Positions 1 through 12,679 of a stretch of 64,000 nt of DNA are shown piece by piece (position 1 is the stretch's first letter; every line of letters begins with the position of its first letter). The stretch covers positions 248,001-312,000 of the forward strand of contig SNVD02011092.1 of assembly GCA_013180625.2 (NCBI GenBank), read 5' to 3'. The notes beneath the pieces are model-generated. The model was given only the letters and a program-made list of their open reading frames with translations, had not been told where the DNA came from and searched no databases. This DNA is from Boswellia sacra. Taxonomy: Eukaryota; Streptophyta; Magnoliopsida; Sapindales; Burseraceae. The translations under genes were made by a program, and so were the position numbers.

Positions 1-1289
1 GGTAAATATGGACTGTTCTTTCGGAATACAATGGATGTTTAAGGTATATCATGGTTGGTTAATGTAATATTTTCTACTTTTTGAAAGTATTTTTGTTGAT
101 TCAAGTAGAAACCTCTAATTTTTTTTAATAACTTTTAGTTTGATCTATGTATGAACAATAATTGTTCTTGAAATTGGTTTTTTTTTTCCCCTTTTATTCA
201 GGCAAAATATGTATTGTTAACAATTTGGATGTAAAGATTTGATTTTTTTTTGCAAATTTGTTGTAAATTATGGTAGGTAATATCACATAAGAAGTTATAC
301 AACAACATTACTTTAGTTAGTTCAAATTCATGTATGTTGGGTTATATGCATTATTATTATTGTTGTTGTTGTTGTTGTTGTTACTATTGTCTACTTTGTT
401 ATTTACTGATTTATGTGTTTTCTTTTTTGATAAGTTTATGAAATTTGGGAATCCGCCAAATTCCTTTAGCTAGTTTATCTTTCAACAGATTTTAAGCTGC
501 TTTAGCAACAATGTCGTTTAATATCTATAATAAAAGATTGTTGGTTATTATTCTAAGTCTCATTTTTAAATTTATGGATTAAGAGAGTTCGCCTATGAAA
601 TTTCTATTTAACTAGTTTAATTCTTGAAGAGTCATTAAGCAGATGAGAAGGTCAAAAGATTGCTAGGCATCAAAAGTCGCATTGTAATTTACAGTATGCT
701 GTGAATTAGCTTTTATTAATTTTATCCCTGAGAATGTGGTATGTCTTTTACGACGTCGTTTTGAAACTTGTTATATATCCTTTTGTTATTACGGCCAACC
801 TAATTGTGGTATGTGATAAGACTGTTTAATATAGTGAATGCAGTCTTACATTGATACAATTCAATTGTTGAAGTAGTACCAAACGACATCAACAATTGAA
901 GAATAAAGAAATGGGAATTAAAAGGGAAAATTGTAGAAGAAGAATAAAGTGCAAATTAGAGAGGTATGGAAGTTCATTTGTTTCTCCATTGTGGTTAAAC
1001 TTTTACTGAATTAATGAACGTGCATAAAAAGTGGATTACGTTTTCTTTTTGATTATTAATACTTTTTTTTAATTTATTTTAGTTTCTCTTGCTCCTCTCC
1101 TCCAGAAATGACCTCTGATAATGAACTATATTGAGCTAGTTCGAGGCTCTGCAAGATCAAGTGCCTAAGCTGATATGAAGCATATTAATCCCCTATCTGC
1201 ATGCAAAAGGAAGACGAGTTGATTCTGGTGATTAGATTCTCCAAATGAGAATGAAGTATACCTCTAACATGACTTCAGTTTAGGATGAT
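1..1289. other. AT-rich intergenic, no gene recognised
   Basis: No open frame of useful length and no recognisable protein, RNA or transposon terminus was seen on either strand. The only structured sequence is an ATT/GTT trinucleotide run at 351-382. Confidence 0.6.
351..382. repeat. (ATT)n(GTT)n microsatellite
   Basis: Four ATT units pass directly into about seven GTT units. This is a simple trinucleotide repeat with no coding context. Confidence 0.9.
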
Positions 1290-1294
1290 ACCTT

Positions 1295-1894
1295 TGTTGT
1301 GTAAACGCGGAGGCGATACCAACAAAACAACCAAAATGCACAACCACAAACTATACCAGATAATTGAATATAATAGCAATTAAAGAGGTAACCAATCAAC
1401 CACAATGCAGAAATAAAAAGAACACCAAGATTTAACGAGGTTTGGTATAAATACCTACGTTCTCGAGCGCCGCCGAAGAAACTTTCCACTATCTTCAAAG
1501 AGAATTACAAACTTTTAGGTCAAAATACAAATACCAAAACTATTGGACTAAACTGTAATTATCCAAATAGTTGGACCAAACTGTAATTATCCAAATTATT
1601 GGGCAAACTGTAATTACCCAAATAATTAGACAATACTACAAATACCAAAAATCAAAAGGTGAAAAAAGCAAATATTACAAAATTTAAGGTCCTTAAGGAA
1701 AGACCTTTAAACTATGAGGTCTTATATGTGAGGCCTTACAAATATAAGGGGTAGAGGGGAATTTTCAATAGGACAACTAAGTGAGAATACTTGGCTTTAA
1801 TTTATAAGCCCAAGCCTCTCCAACATAATGACTCACACTCCATGTGAGATCCTTGCACACACAAGTAATTAGCTAAAGAGCCAAAGCTTCAACA
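1295..1894 (-). repeat. Copia-1 3' LTR
   Basis: About 600 bp, starting TGTTGTG and ending CAACA on the plus strand. It aligns with 5608-6179 along most of its length, with substitutions and small indels that indicate an old insertion. Confidence 0.92.
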
Positions 1895-2004
1895 ATTCTC
1901 CACCTTGGCGATTTAGCCAATCCACTATAAAACTCTTACTTTTCCTCTATTCTCTATCATAGCTGCAACGCCTCCAAATCTGCCCAATGGCGCGGTCAAA
2001 CTCG

Positions 2005-5000
2005 CACAATGTTGATTAAGTCCAAACAATGACTGAACTTGATCACTGTCACAACCTTAGTCAACATATCTGCAGGATTCTCGACAGTCTCAATCTTCTA
2101 AAGTATGATTCTTCCTTCATCAATGATCTCCCACACAAAATGATACCGAACATTAATATGCTTCGTACGAACATGGAACACTGGATTCTTCGCTAAATGG
2201 ATAGCACTCTGACTGCCAGAATAAAGAGTGATCTTCTTCTGCCCAATTCCCAACTTATCCAGCAATCCCTGAAACCAAATAGCTTCCTTCACAGCCTCTG
2301 TCATTGCCATATACTCTGCCCCTATAGCAGACAAAGCCGCTGTTGACTGTAAAGTAGACTTCCAACTCACTGGTCCTCTTGCAAGAGTAAACACATAACT
2401 GGTTGTCGACCGACGTTTATCCAAATCACCAGCATAATCAGAATCAACATAACTAATAGCATATTGATTACATGTATCATCCCTCTCAAAGACTAAGCCA
2501 ACATCTACGGTTTTTAACAAATACCGTAGAATCCATTTCATTGCTTGCCAATGTCCTTTACCAGGATCATGCATATACCTGCTCACAACTCCAACTGCAT
2601 GTAAAATGTCGGGTGTTGTACAAACCATAGCATACATCAGACTGCCAACTGTATTAGTATATGGAACTCGAGACATATACTCTCGTTCCTCAACTGTACT
2701 AGGAGATAAAGATGCACTGAGTTTCATACGAGGAGCAAGTGGGGTTCTAACAGGTTTTGACTGCTCTGTAATGCCAAACTGTTGTAATACCTTCTTCAGA
2801 TACTGCTTCTGAGTCAAACAAATCTTGCCTCTCCCTCTATCTCTGCTAATCTCCATACCTAGTATCTTCTTAGCTTCACCCAAATCTTTCATCTCAAACT
2901 CTCAATTCAACTGAGTCTTCAACTTCACAATTTCTGCGACATTTGTCAAAGCTATCAACATATCATCAACATACAAGAGTAGATAAATGAAAGAATCATC
3001 ATGTAGCCTCCGAAAATACACACAATTATCAAATTTGCTTCTTGTGTACCTTTGACCCATCATAAACCGATCAAATTGCTTGTACCACTGCCTCGGAGAT
3101 TGCTTCAAATCATAAAGCGATCTTTTCAGTTTGCACACCAAATTTTCCTTACCAGCAACTTTGAATCCCTCTGGCTAAGTCATATAGATTTCCTCTTCTA
3201 AGTCACCATGTAAAAATATAGTTTTTACATCAAGTTGAACTAGTTCCAAATTCATCTGAGCTACCAAGGCCAACAAAATTCTAATGGAAGAATGTTTCAC
3301 GACTGGAGAAAATACCTCATTGTAGTCAATTCCTTCCTTCTGAGTGTAGCCTTTAGCTACCAACCTTGCCTTGTAGCGGACGTCATTCTTGTCAGAAAAT
3401 CCATCTTTCTTTGCATATACCCATTTGCACCCAATTATCTTTTTACCCTTCGGTAGTTGAGCTAGCTCCCAAGTTTCATTCTTCTGAAGAGACTGCATCT
3501 CTTCGCTCATAGCTATCTTCCACTGATCAACTTCAGAACATCTGACTGCCTCTTTATAAGTGGAAGGAACATCAGCATCTACAACATCAGCATCTACAAT
3601 TGGAAGTGCATAGGCCACTATATCAGCATATCGAGCAGGTCTACGAATCTCACATCTCGGCCTATTAATTGCAATAGATTCTTGTTGCTGTTAAGGTTCC
3701 TGAGTAGAGCCCTCTCCATCATCTCCCAAATCCTCCTCTGTCACAGGAGTACCATCATCTATCTCAATAGATCTAACTGGGTTTAATGTTATCGTTTCAA
3801 ACTCAACCTGCTGTTGAGTATGCTCCACCTGCTGTGGAGTACCATTCATCTTTGTCTGATTTTCTGATTGCTTCAACATTGAAGACTCATCAAATGTCAC
3901 ATCTCTTCTGGATACAATCCTCTTTGAACTAGGACACCAAAGACGATATCCTTTTACTCTAGAAGCAAATCCCAAGAAAATCGCTTTCTTGGCTCTAGGA
4001 TCCAGCTTAGATTCTTTCACATGATAATATGTAGTTGAACCAAAAACATGTAAAGAATCATAATCAGAAACAGGTTGTCCAGACCATACCTCCAATGGAG
4101 TTCTATCACTAATAGCAGCTGAAGGTAGACAATTAATGAGATGACACGCATAAGTCACAGTCTCAACCCAAAATTCCTTGCCCAACCTAGCATTGAACAA
4201 CATACACTGAACTTTCTCTAGCAATGTCTGGTTCATGCATTCTGCCACCCCATTCTGTTGTGATGTACCTCTAACTGTAAAATGACGTACAATACCTTCA
4301 TCTCGACACAATTTCAAAAACTGATTACTGTAATACTCACCACCATTGTCTGTTCTGAAATGCTTGATCTTTTTGTCAGTTTGTGTCTCAATCATCTTTT
4401 TCCATTTAAGAAAAGCACCAAGTATATCATCTTTTGATTTCAAATAGTACACCTAAGTTCTTCTGGAAAGGTCATCAACAAAGTAACAAAGTAGTGCTTA
4501 CCTCTCATTGATGTGGTTTTAGTAGGTCCTCACACATCTGAGTGAACATAATCAAGAATACCCTTGGTATTATGAATAGTTGTGCCAAATTTCACTCTCT
4601 TCTGCTTTCCCAGAACACAATGCTCACAAAAATCCAGCTTGCAGGTCTTTGCACCTTTCAATAAGCCTCATTTCACCAAACTGAATAGGGCTTTCTCACC
4701 TGCATGTTCCAAACATATATGCCATAGTCTAGTGATCTCTGAATCTGCATCATTATCAGAAACCATAACTGCTAATCCAATAACCGTACTACCATTATAG
4801 TAATACAAGTTGTTCCTCCTAGTGCCTCTCAATACCACAAGAGCGCCTGAAGTGACCCTTAGAATACCATCTCGAATAGATATAGCACAGCCTTTAGATT
4901 CCAAGGCTCCCAAAGAGATGAGATTCTTCTTCAACTTCGGTACATACCGAACATCTGTCAGAACTCTAGTCAGTCCATCATGATTCCTCAATCGGATCGA

Positions 5001-5444
5001 ACCTATCCCAGCATTATGGTAAATATCATCATTGCCCATATACACAACTCCACAATCAAGCTCTTCAAACTGAAAGAACCATTTTCTATGTGGACACATA
5101 TGATAAGTACAATCCGAATCCATAATTCACTCATCAGAACCAGAAGTAGATGGATGACTAACTAGACATATATCTGATTCACTATCATCCTCACGCTTAA
5201 CAACACATGCATCAGAAATAGCCTTATCCTTATCTTTCTTTTTCAACTTAGGACAATCTTTTTTCCAATAGCCTTTCTCACGACAAAAGGCACACTCATC
5301 TTTTTCTAATCTACCCCTCGACCAAGATTTTTCCCTTTTTCCTGGTTTCCTACTTTGACTATGCCCTCTCACTGTCAATGCATCTATTTTTACATTTTTC
5401 ATAGTCACTGTCTTCTCTAATACAGTCGACAATGATGCCATCAC
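2005..5444 (-). pseudogene. Copia-1 gag-pol polyprotein, broken
   Basis: Minus-strand frames in order are: a short gag start running straight into a CCHC zinc knuckle (about 5444-5127); the protease-region motif D-S-D-C-T-Y-H (5123 downward), where the family has DSGC; integrase with the DNGGEY and NGVAE motifs (4452-3691); RT N-terminus (3618-3175); RT palm with YVDD (3141-2902); and RT C-terminus plus RNase H with SDYAGD (2892-2098). The frames are separated by stop codons and small shifts, for example at 5124, 3174, 2895 and 2097. Compared with Copia-2, about 566 bp of gag is missing. Element-mediated mobility from this copy is not expected. Confidence 0.9.
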
Positions 5445-5607
5445 TACCTTTCATAAATAAGCTCGATACACAAATCACCAATAATCAAGCTCCAAACAAA
5501 CTATTATATCCAATAACTAGCAATCTAAATTCAACAGCCCAGAATAGTAGCAAGTGCTTCAATGAAATAGCCACTAACTACCCAAAACCTTAGGCTCTGA
5601 TACCAAT

Positions 5608-6179
5608 TGTTGCGCAAAACCGGAAGCGATGCTAACAAAACAACCAAAATGCACAACCACAAACTATGCCAGATAATTGAATATAATAGCAACTAAAGAG
5701 GCAACCAATCAACCACAATGCAGAAATAGAAAGAACACCAAGATTTAACGAGGTTTGGTATAAATACCTACGTCCTCGGGCGTCGCTGAAGAAACCTTCC
5801 ACTATCTTTAAAGAGAATTACAAACTTTTAGGTCACAATATAAATACCATAACTATTAGGTCAAACTGTAATTATCCAAATAGTTGGGTCAAACTGTAAT
5901 TATCAAAACAATTGGGTAATACTACAAATACCCAAAATCAAAAGGGAAAAAAAACAAATATTACAAACTTTAAGATTCTTAATTAAAGCCCTTAAACTAT
6001 GAGGTCTTATATGTGAGATCTTACAAATACAAGGGGTAGAGGGGAATTTTCAATGGGACAACTAAGTGAAAATACTTGACTTTAATTTATAAGCTCAAAC
6101 CTCTTTAACATAATGACTCACACTTCATATAAGATCCTTACACACATAAGTAATTGGTTAAAGAACCAAAACTCCATCA
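5608..6179 (-). repeat. Copia-1 5' LTR
   Basis: About 572 bp, TGTTGCG...ATCA, homologous to the 3' LTR at 1295-1894. It is adjacent to the primer-binding site at 5593-5605 and flanked on the right by the TSD ACCTT. Confidence 0.92.
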
Positions 6180-6184
6180 ACCTT

Positions 6185-7932
6185 AATGTAGTAATTAATA
6201 TAAATTCTTGTGTACAATAGATTGATGTTTGTTAAAACTTTTATGGTTATTCAACTGTTTATCAAAAAAAAAAAGTACAGCTGAAAAAAATATTTTACCC
6301 TTTTTAACTAGGCCAAGCAAGGCTGCAGATCAACCCATGTGCACCAACTTATAGGTTTTTTTTTAATAATTTATTGTTTTATATAATTCTATCTTTTATG
6401 TAATTTTAGTAATATCTAATGATTACTAGATATTGAAAAGACAACATTTGACAGTGACTTGCAAATATTGCTAAAAAAAATTATTTTATTATTAATAGAG
6501 TTGAACCAATGTTCATGACACGGCTTAATTATCATCACCTCTAACGAATGTTGTTGCCATTACCCTTACCTTGTGCTGTTTATATGTTTGTGTGCACCAA
6601 GATCTGTTCCCGTAGGTTCAAGAAATCATCTCTCCCTTTTCTGAGACTCTGATGTCTCACTTCACTGTATACAATTTTTTTCCAATTTTAGATAGTGGTT
6701 GTCCCCTAATATGTTGCTTCTTGTAATGCTACCATTACTTAAACATGCCATTGTTTACACAGTTTGTGGATCAGTATATCCTCATCGTAAGTTTTGCTGC
6801 TTACTTGTCACATGTCTATGTTTATTTTCATAAGATTTTAGTGGATCTTTAGTGAATTACATTGTTACATCTCGCATCACTAATAAATGAGATCTTGAAC
6901 TAATTTATAATGCATGAGTTTGTTAATTAACTAATTAAAGTTTTGCGATCATATGTACGCATAAAATAGATAATTTAAGAAAATGTTACTAATATTTTTC
7001 TTTTTGCAGAAATGTTTAAAAACAAGCGCCAATATTTTATGCTTTAAAAGAAATTGCCTCTCTCGTCATGTTGGAATCACATTTAAATGAATAATTAGTT
7101 ATTGAGATACCCTAACATTCTAATTATTTTTATCATTTTAGCATATGGTTTAACTATAGGCAATGGCGGACTTATATAGGGACCTAATAGGGCCCAGACC
7201 CCTTCTGAAATTTAAAAATTTTGTCTTGATCTCCTTATTTTATATAGTCACTTTTATACCATTTTCCTAGAAAACTTAATTAAGTTTACGTTTTATATTA
7301 TATTTTCACTTTCTCAACGTTTTCACATATAAAAGAGTTTCATCCAACAACAAAATACGTTTATATAATAATTTAATTAATTTTTACTATTATATTCATT
7401 TAAGATTTTTAGATTTTCTAATTCTTATTTTAGTTTGACATAAATTATATATTTCTTTTTATGTTTTCTTTTACAGTCTTAAAAAATTAATTAATTGTTA
7501 TTAGAAGAGTATAAATTTGAAAATCTTGATGAACGATAATAACTAAATATTTTTTATAATTTTTAATAAAATTAAATATCATTAAAAATTATGAATGAGA
7601 GATTTTTATTTCATTTCATTTATTTGTAGTCTCTTTGAACAAAACATAATTTATTATAAAATAATCTTCTTTGAACAATTACAAAGAGAAAATTTGAAAA
7701 AAAATCTACCTTTTTATTAGCATCAAGTTCAAAAAAAATTAACACGCTTTATATATTATAATTTTGAACCGTTATAATTCTAATATCCCCTTATTTTCAT
7801 ATGTTTTTATTTATTTTTAATAAATTCTCTTACATTAGGTTTTATCAAGCAAATTATAAATGTTAAAATATCTATGGTGCTCTCTCTTTCATAAATTTTT
7901 GGGTCCATCACTAAATAGAAGTTTTTCTACTA
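6185..7932. other. Intergenic, no gene; contains a hAT-like terminus relic
   Basis: Very AT-rich with no convincing reading frame. The only recognisable piece is a stretch at 7159-7222 resembling the terminus of the hAT element at 49727-52753. Confidence 0.55.
7159..7222 (+). mobile_element. Relic hAT-type transposon terminus
   Basis: The stretch reads GGCAATGGCGGACTTA, followed by GGGACC, GGGCCCAGACCCC and TGAAATTTAAAA. The reverse complement of the right end of the hAT element at 52690-52753 has the same succession: a GGCGGACC core, a GGGACC-like piece, GGGGCCTGGGCCCC, then TTGAAATATTAAAA. A possible opposite end, GGGTCCATCACTA, lies near 7901-7914, which would make a ~750-bp non-autonomous copy. 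I could not find a clean 8-bp TSD. Confidence 0.4.
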
Positions 7933-7941
7933 ATACATGAG

Positions 7942-8020
7942 GAGAGAGTATTGGGTGCAGCGGATGTACCACTTCAGCAAACTGAGCTAGTGCATCCTCC
8001 CAACCAAGAGTTGATATGTG
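7942..8020 (+). repeat. MULE left terminal inverted repeat
   Basis: Pairs with 13509-13587 in inverted orientation. It contains an internal small inverted repeat of the form CTCAGCAAGCTGAG, clearer in the right copy, so each TIR could fold on itself. Confidence 0.9.
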
Positions 8021-8267
8021 TTTATGTAAAGTTTTTTAATCTTTTTGTAATTTTATTCACTCCACGTAAACCGTCTAAAATATTCAAAATCTTAAACGAT
8101 TCAAATTTTGAAATTTGACTCTAAAACCCATAATTATAGCATTTCATTGATTTCCTCTCTCCCTCTCTCTTTTCACCAACTCAACAGCTCCTCCCATCTA
8201 ACATCCATTTCCATCAATATTCCCCTCTCCTTTTAATTTCTGTTCTCTTCTCCTTTGTCAAGACTAG

Positions 8268-8294
8268 TCTCTCTCTCTCTCTCTCTCTCTCTCT
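8268..8294. repeat. (CT)n microsatellite
   Basis: About 13 CT units inside a pyrimidine-rich stretch of the MULE left arm. Such tracts are common in plant 5' leaders, but no gene start was established here. Confidence 0.9.
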
Positions 8295-10230
8295 ATTAGA
8301 GGAGACCATGAAATCAACCAAGATTTGTTACAACAGCCAATTAAGATTTGTTCGAATCAGTCTCTCCTTTCTCTAACAAAATGGTGATTGTTGGGTCCCT
8401 TGGTAGCAGTGGTAAGAAGTGAAAACTCTGAAGAATGTTGTAGATTGAAGGATTTGAATCTTGGTGATGTGAGCAGTGTTCCATGGTGCAAGGGAGGACG
8501 GTTGTTGTTACATATTTTGTCATTTTTTACATTTAATTTTTTTTATATTGGTTGTAGATCTAGGATTGGTTTTTGATTTGGGATTCTTTTGTAAATTTCT
8601 TGAATAATGGTTTCATTCTATATATTTATTTTTTTATATTAGTTTTTAATTTGTTGAATTTATTTCTTATAAAAGTCTTGCGGTGATGTTGTATTTTTGC
8701 TGAAGCTATTTTGAGACAAGCACTGATTTTGGTGATATCATGTGTAATTTTTTTTCACTTGTTTCTCAATTGTTTTGCAAGCATCTTGTTTGATGATATT
8801 AATTTAATATATTTATTATTTGAATATTGTAGTAATATTGTGTTAATGCTGTTGAAGCTGAGTTTGATATTGCGTTAATGGTGGATTGTGAACCATGTGT
8901 TTGTCAAAATGCCTTGGTAAATCCTTCCTAGTAGAATTACACATTCTCGACCACTCATGCTACCAAGTAACCACCTATAAAATCCGTAGCATAAATGTAT
9001 ATTTTATATATTATGTGTTGCTTGACCAATTGAAAGTGGTTTCCTTCTTGTTACAAAATTATAGTAAAACTTGTGGTGCTTCTGCTATGAAGTTTATAAG
9101 AATCCGAATGTTGTGATTTATCATAATTTGTATATTAATTGGAATCAATTTTATTAAGTTAATCGCCCTGGTCCCCTCTAACATCAAGAAGGTGCAGCAC
9201 TAACTGGATTGTCTCCGTGCATTAGCCTACAATTTTTGTATTCTTTGTATTCTTAAAGTTGCTGTTAGAGTGCCTTAATTCTTTTTAATTTTATTTTTGA
9301 TATTCTTATTCAAAGACGTTTTAGGTTATTTAGTGGCGCTAAATAAAATTAGAGATGTGAGGACCGGACTAAGCTTAGAGGACAAACTTCAAACCTACCA
9401 CACATTAATTTGTTGTGTAATTGTAACGTTGCTACCAATGACTCTGTCATTTAAAAAAGTAGAGCAACATAAATTAAATCATTGTTTGGGCTACTACATA
9501 TGGATAACGAGCTGCAAATAAGTTGTTTGATTAATGTAAATTCGTCTTCTTTGGTTTCAATGTTTAAGTCTTGTTCCATATCACTCTTCCTCATGAACCT
9601 TTCGAACAACTAAAAAGAAAGAACTCAATAAGGAGGAATACCAAGGGCCAAATCGGAAAGAGAAAGACAATTTGATAGAATTTTAATTGGAACATAGAAA
9701 TATAAACATTTTCTTAAATCAAAAGAAAACCAAAAGGAGAGCAAACCATAATAAAAAATAATCTGTTAAAGCTTTGCAGCAATAATCTATGAAGACATTC
9801 ACCATGTTAAACAAGTTAATTGAACTTTGCACAAAGATACTCTCTGATTGAAGACTTCACTTAAATTATTTACTTGCTGCCTGCATATGAGAAAAACAAT
9901 ATCTATTTTAGCAAAATGTCCAAATTTTTTTTTTTTACAAATATATAGAAGAAATAGATAAAATTTAAGTGCACTTACACAAATAAAGGTCAATGAAAGC
10001 AATTAGCTTTGTCGCCCTTGATCTTGATCAACAACATAATTGCTCGAATCCTTTATTTGAACAATGTTAATTTTGTAATAACATTATCACTAAAAGTTAA
10101 TATAGAATATTTAGAATAAAATGAAACCTAACTCAAGGGAAGCCATTGTCCATGTGAAGGCGTGGTTGAAAACCTAGTTAATTATAACAACCTAGAAATA
10201 CAAATACAAATTAAAGTTTCAAAAATTACC
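8295..10230. other. MULE left arm, no gene recognised
   Basis: Only short, unconnected frames are present (for example plus-strand 8388-8576 and 8895-9116) and none resembles a known protein. Sequence composition and an inward-facing pyrimidine-rich leader at 8150-8270 allow a transcribed unit on the plus strand, but splicing and product cannot be read from sequence alone. Confidence 0.4.
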
Positions 10231-12679
10231 TGGTTCATATAAGGCAATTGATTAATGCCTTGAAGCATAGAAAAACTGCTATGAGGATGCCCAATTAGTG
10301 AATTTGGATTGCCTTTACATGAGAAATGAAAGTAATATTAATTTCTATTAACACTGCATAAATAGTATAAACATAAAATATTTAGATTCATACCATATCG
10401 TATACTTCTACTTCTTGTGTTACACCAAATGACATGATGGAGTAAAGTTTGCAACATGAGATGGTGTTGTTACAAGAGATGGACTACTAGCAACATTATG
10501 AGTATATTGACCTATATCAACAATAATTAGTTAAAAAAAATAATAGTATAAATCAATTAAGATAACTTATGCCAAAACACTTGTAAGTGAAACTACATAT
10601 TTTGGGAAAGTTTCATACCTTTTTTTGCCTTTTTCTTTTGCTTTTCTAAATTACTCTTCAATCTAACATTCATCATGCCTTTAGTCCTTACCTTTGGTGG
10701 ATTCAATGCAAGGGGCTCACCTACAAGAATACTACAATTACCTTGGCCATCTATTTTCTTAGTAATCTCCAAAATCTTGCTAGTTTCCACATTTTCTTCA
10801 AGTAACTTCCTTACTGGTAGTAACTTCTCTTTAACAAGTGTAGTTCCAAAATCACTCAATGATGCTAAACTAAAAACTTGACTTTCGAGATGCATCAACT
10901 CACTATGTCTCAATTTTTGGCTAGACTTCATAGTACCACTTGAAAAGCCATTCACATCAATTTCTTTTTTTGCCTCTTTCGACCATCTTTTTAAAATGTA
11001 ATGCATCGGTATGGTAGTTAAATTATTCAAATCAAACACTTTTAAAGAATGGCGGCACAACATTCCCATTGATTCAAATAATTTATAAGAGCATGAAATT
11101 GTCAAAGTATCAAACTTGAATTAAATTATATGCACTCTTTGTACATTAACTTGTTCATGTGCATCATAAATATAAACCCCATCAATCCTTCTAATTTCTC
11201 TCATTCTCACACCCATAAAACCTAATAGCTCTTTTTTCAAAAAAAAAAAAAAAAAACATCTTGATGGTGTAAATTTGACTTGCATGAGTCAAGATTTCAC
11301 TTTTTACTTTTAGGTGAGGAATACCTTGTTTGCAATGGTAGTCGTCTTCCAACTCCGCCAACCTCATCTCTTTTGTTTTACTTTCATAGTGATGCACAAA
11401 TTTAACGAGTTCCATTGTTTTTGTGGAAATTTTATGGAAAACATTATTTGTACTCTCACTCCTTTGAGTAGACTTGATATTTGCCGAAAAAATATCCAAA
11501 CTATAAACCAAACACTACCTTTCTTTAAGTGTATAATTTTTTTAGCCATGAGTGATTCTGAAGATTCAATTCTCAAATCATATTATTCCAATGCACTTCA
11601 AATTCCATTTTATCATGACAGCCATGAAAACACTTGTTGAATGCTTTCTTGAAGTCAAGATTTGCATAAAGACTACTAAGATGTTGGGTAGGATTTTTAG
11701 CAATGTGCCAAGTGCATAATCGATGACGTGTCTTAGGAAATACAATCTCAATTACTTTTGCCATTGCTTTGTCCACATCTGTAAAAATCGTTTTAAGTTG
11801 TTTATTTCTCACTGCTTCCAAAAAAGGACTCAATCAACCAAACAAATGATTCAATGCTCAAATCCAATTAAAAAGCGCACCCAAACAACACATTTTTCCA
11901 ATGATGATTAACTCCCACAAAAGGGGCACAAATCAAATTGTATTTATTAATTCTAAAAGTTGTATCAAAGCAAACAACATCACCAAAGCAATCATAATCC
12001 AACTTTTGATCTACAATCTCTCCAAAAGAAATTTGTCATTCGTTTATATTGATTGACTTGAATTGTATAAAAAAAGCTAGGATCCTCACCTTGTTTTCGT
12101 TTCAAATAATCGAGCAAACTTTGCACATCTCCCGCTTCCATCATTTCTTATTTTTTCTTTTGCAAGTAGTTTCTCATATCCTTTTTTGTTAACCCGACAT
12201 TCTCAGCCCACCAACTTCATTTGCTAAAAAAAAATATGATTTTGTTGGTCTTATACTAGCATCAACCATAGAATTTATAACAATACCTTGAGCATTTGAT
12301 ATTTTTCGACCTGATTTAAGAAATTGTCTTTCTTCAGGTTTACAAGTTGATGGCTATGCTCAGAGTTTAGAAAAGAAATTACCCACACCCCATTATTCAT
12401 AGTGAATCGAATTACAGCCTTGCAACCTGTTCTTGTCTCTAACTTATTTGCTTTCTTTGTTTCATATGCATTTCCATCTATATAAAACCCTTCTTTTGAA
12501 CATAAAAATTCCCGTTGTCGAATATTATTGGATGCATCTCTTTGAATTTGCCACTTATAAATACTAAAACCTTTTCTTAAAGCATATGCATTGCATAATT
12601 TATGAGCTTCAGCATCCGAATGTACCTTCATTCCCAATTTGAGTTCACCACAATCTTCGTTTGTGAACATTTTTGTCAT
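10231..12679 (-). pseudogene. FAR1/FHY3-type MULE transposase, broken
   Basis: The minus-strand start at 12679 opens a FAR1 DNA-binding domain (12679-12275): the acidic leader MTKMF, then an AYALRKGFSI segment and the conserved C, C, H and H zinc-binding pattern. Downstream, at 12150-11834 in shifted frames, comes a MULE transposase core with the DTTFR and GVNHH signatures, continuing at 11833-11573 with TDVDKAM and RLCTWHI. A SWIM-type zinc-finger remnant (C-S-Y ... C-R-H) begins the 11105-10593 frame. Short C-terminal pieces lie at 10510-10400 and 10312-10231. Frameshifts and stops around 12000, 11880 and 11570 break the core, so I call it a pseudogene. This family also gave rise to the host light-signalling factors FHY3/FAR1, but the flanking TIRs show that this copy is a transposase. 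Confidence 0.85.

Larger units (their letters stand above)
1295..6179 (-). mobile_element. Copia-1: complete but decayed Ty1/copia LTR retrotransposon
   Basis: Two similar LTRs (1295-1894 and 5608-6179) begin TG and end CA. They are bounded by an exact 5-bp target-site duplication, ACCTT, at 1290-1294 and 6180-6184. Read on the minus strand, the 5' LTR is the right-hand one. It is followed by a primer-binding site TGGTATCAGAGCC (5605-5593), complementary to the 3' end of initiator tRNA-Met. A purine tract, AAGGTGGAGAAT, precedes the 3' LTR. Domain order gag zinc knuckle, protease, integrase, RT, RNase H is that of Copia. It belongs to the same family as Copia-2 but lacks most of gag and carries several stops, so it is non-autonomous. 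Confidence 0.95.

Noticed and set aside
1280..1498. 72-79 aa minus-strand frames with hydrophobic segments at 1280-1498, 24144-24383 and 28973-29212
   Set aside because: They are the same LTR sequence in three places and reflect an open frame in the LTR, not a membrane protein gene.
2606..2812. Plus-strand open frames inside copia elements (also 4582-4800, 27379-27597, 33183-33919, 30740-31163)
   Set aside because: They are antisense shadows of the minus-strand polyproteins and have no protein-like features of their own.
5593..5605. tRNA-Met-like sequence (and similar at 28956-28968, 34658-34669, 58435-58447)
   Set aside because: Only the 12-13 bases complementary to the tRNA 3' end are present, immediately inside LTRs, so they are primer-binding sites rather than tRNA genes.
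10593..12679. Host FHY3/FAR1 light-signalling gene
   Set aside because: The frame is broken and lies between TIRs with a target duplication, so a MULE transposase is the better explanation.
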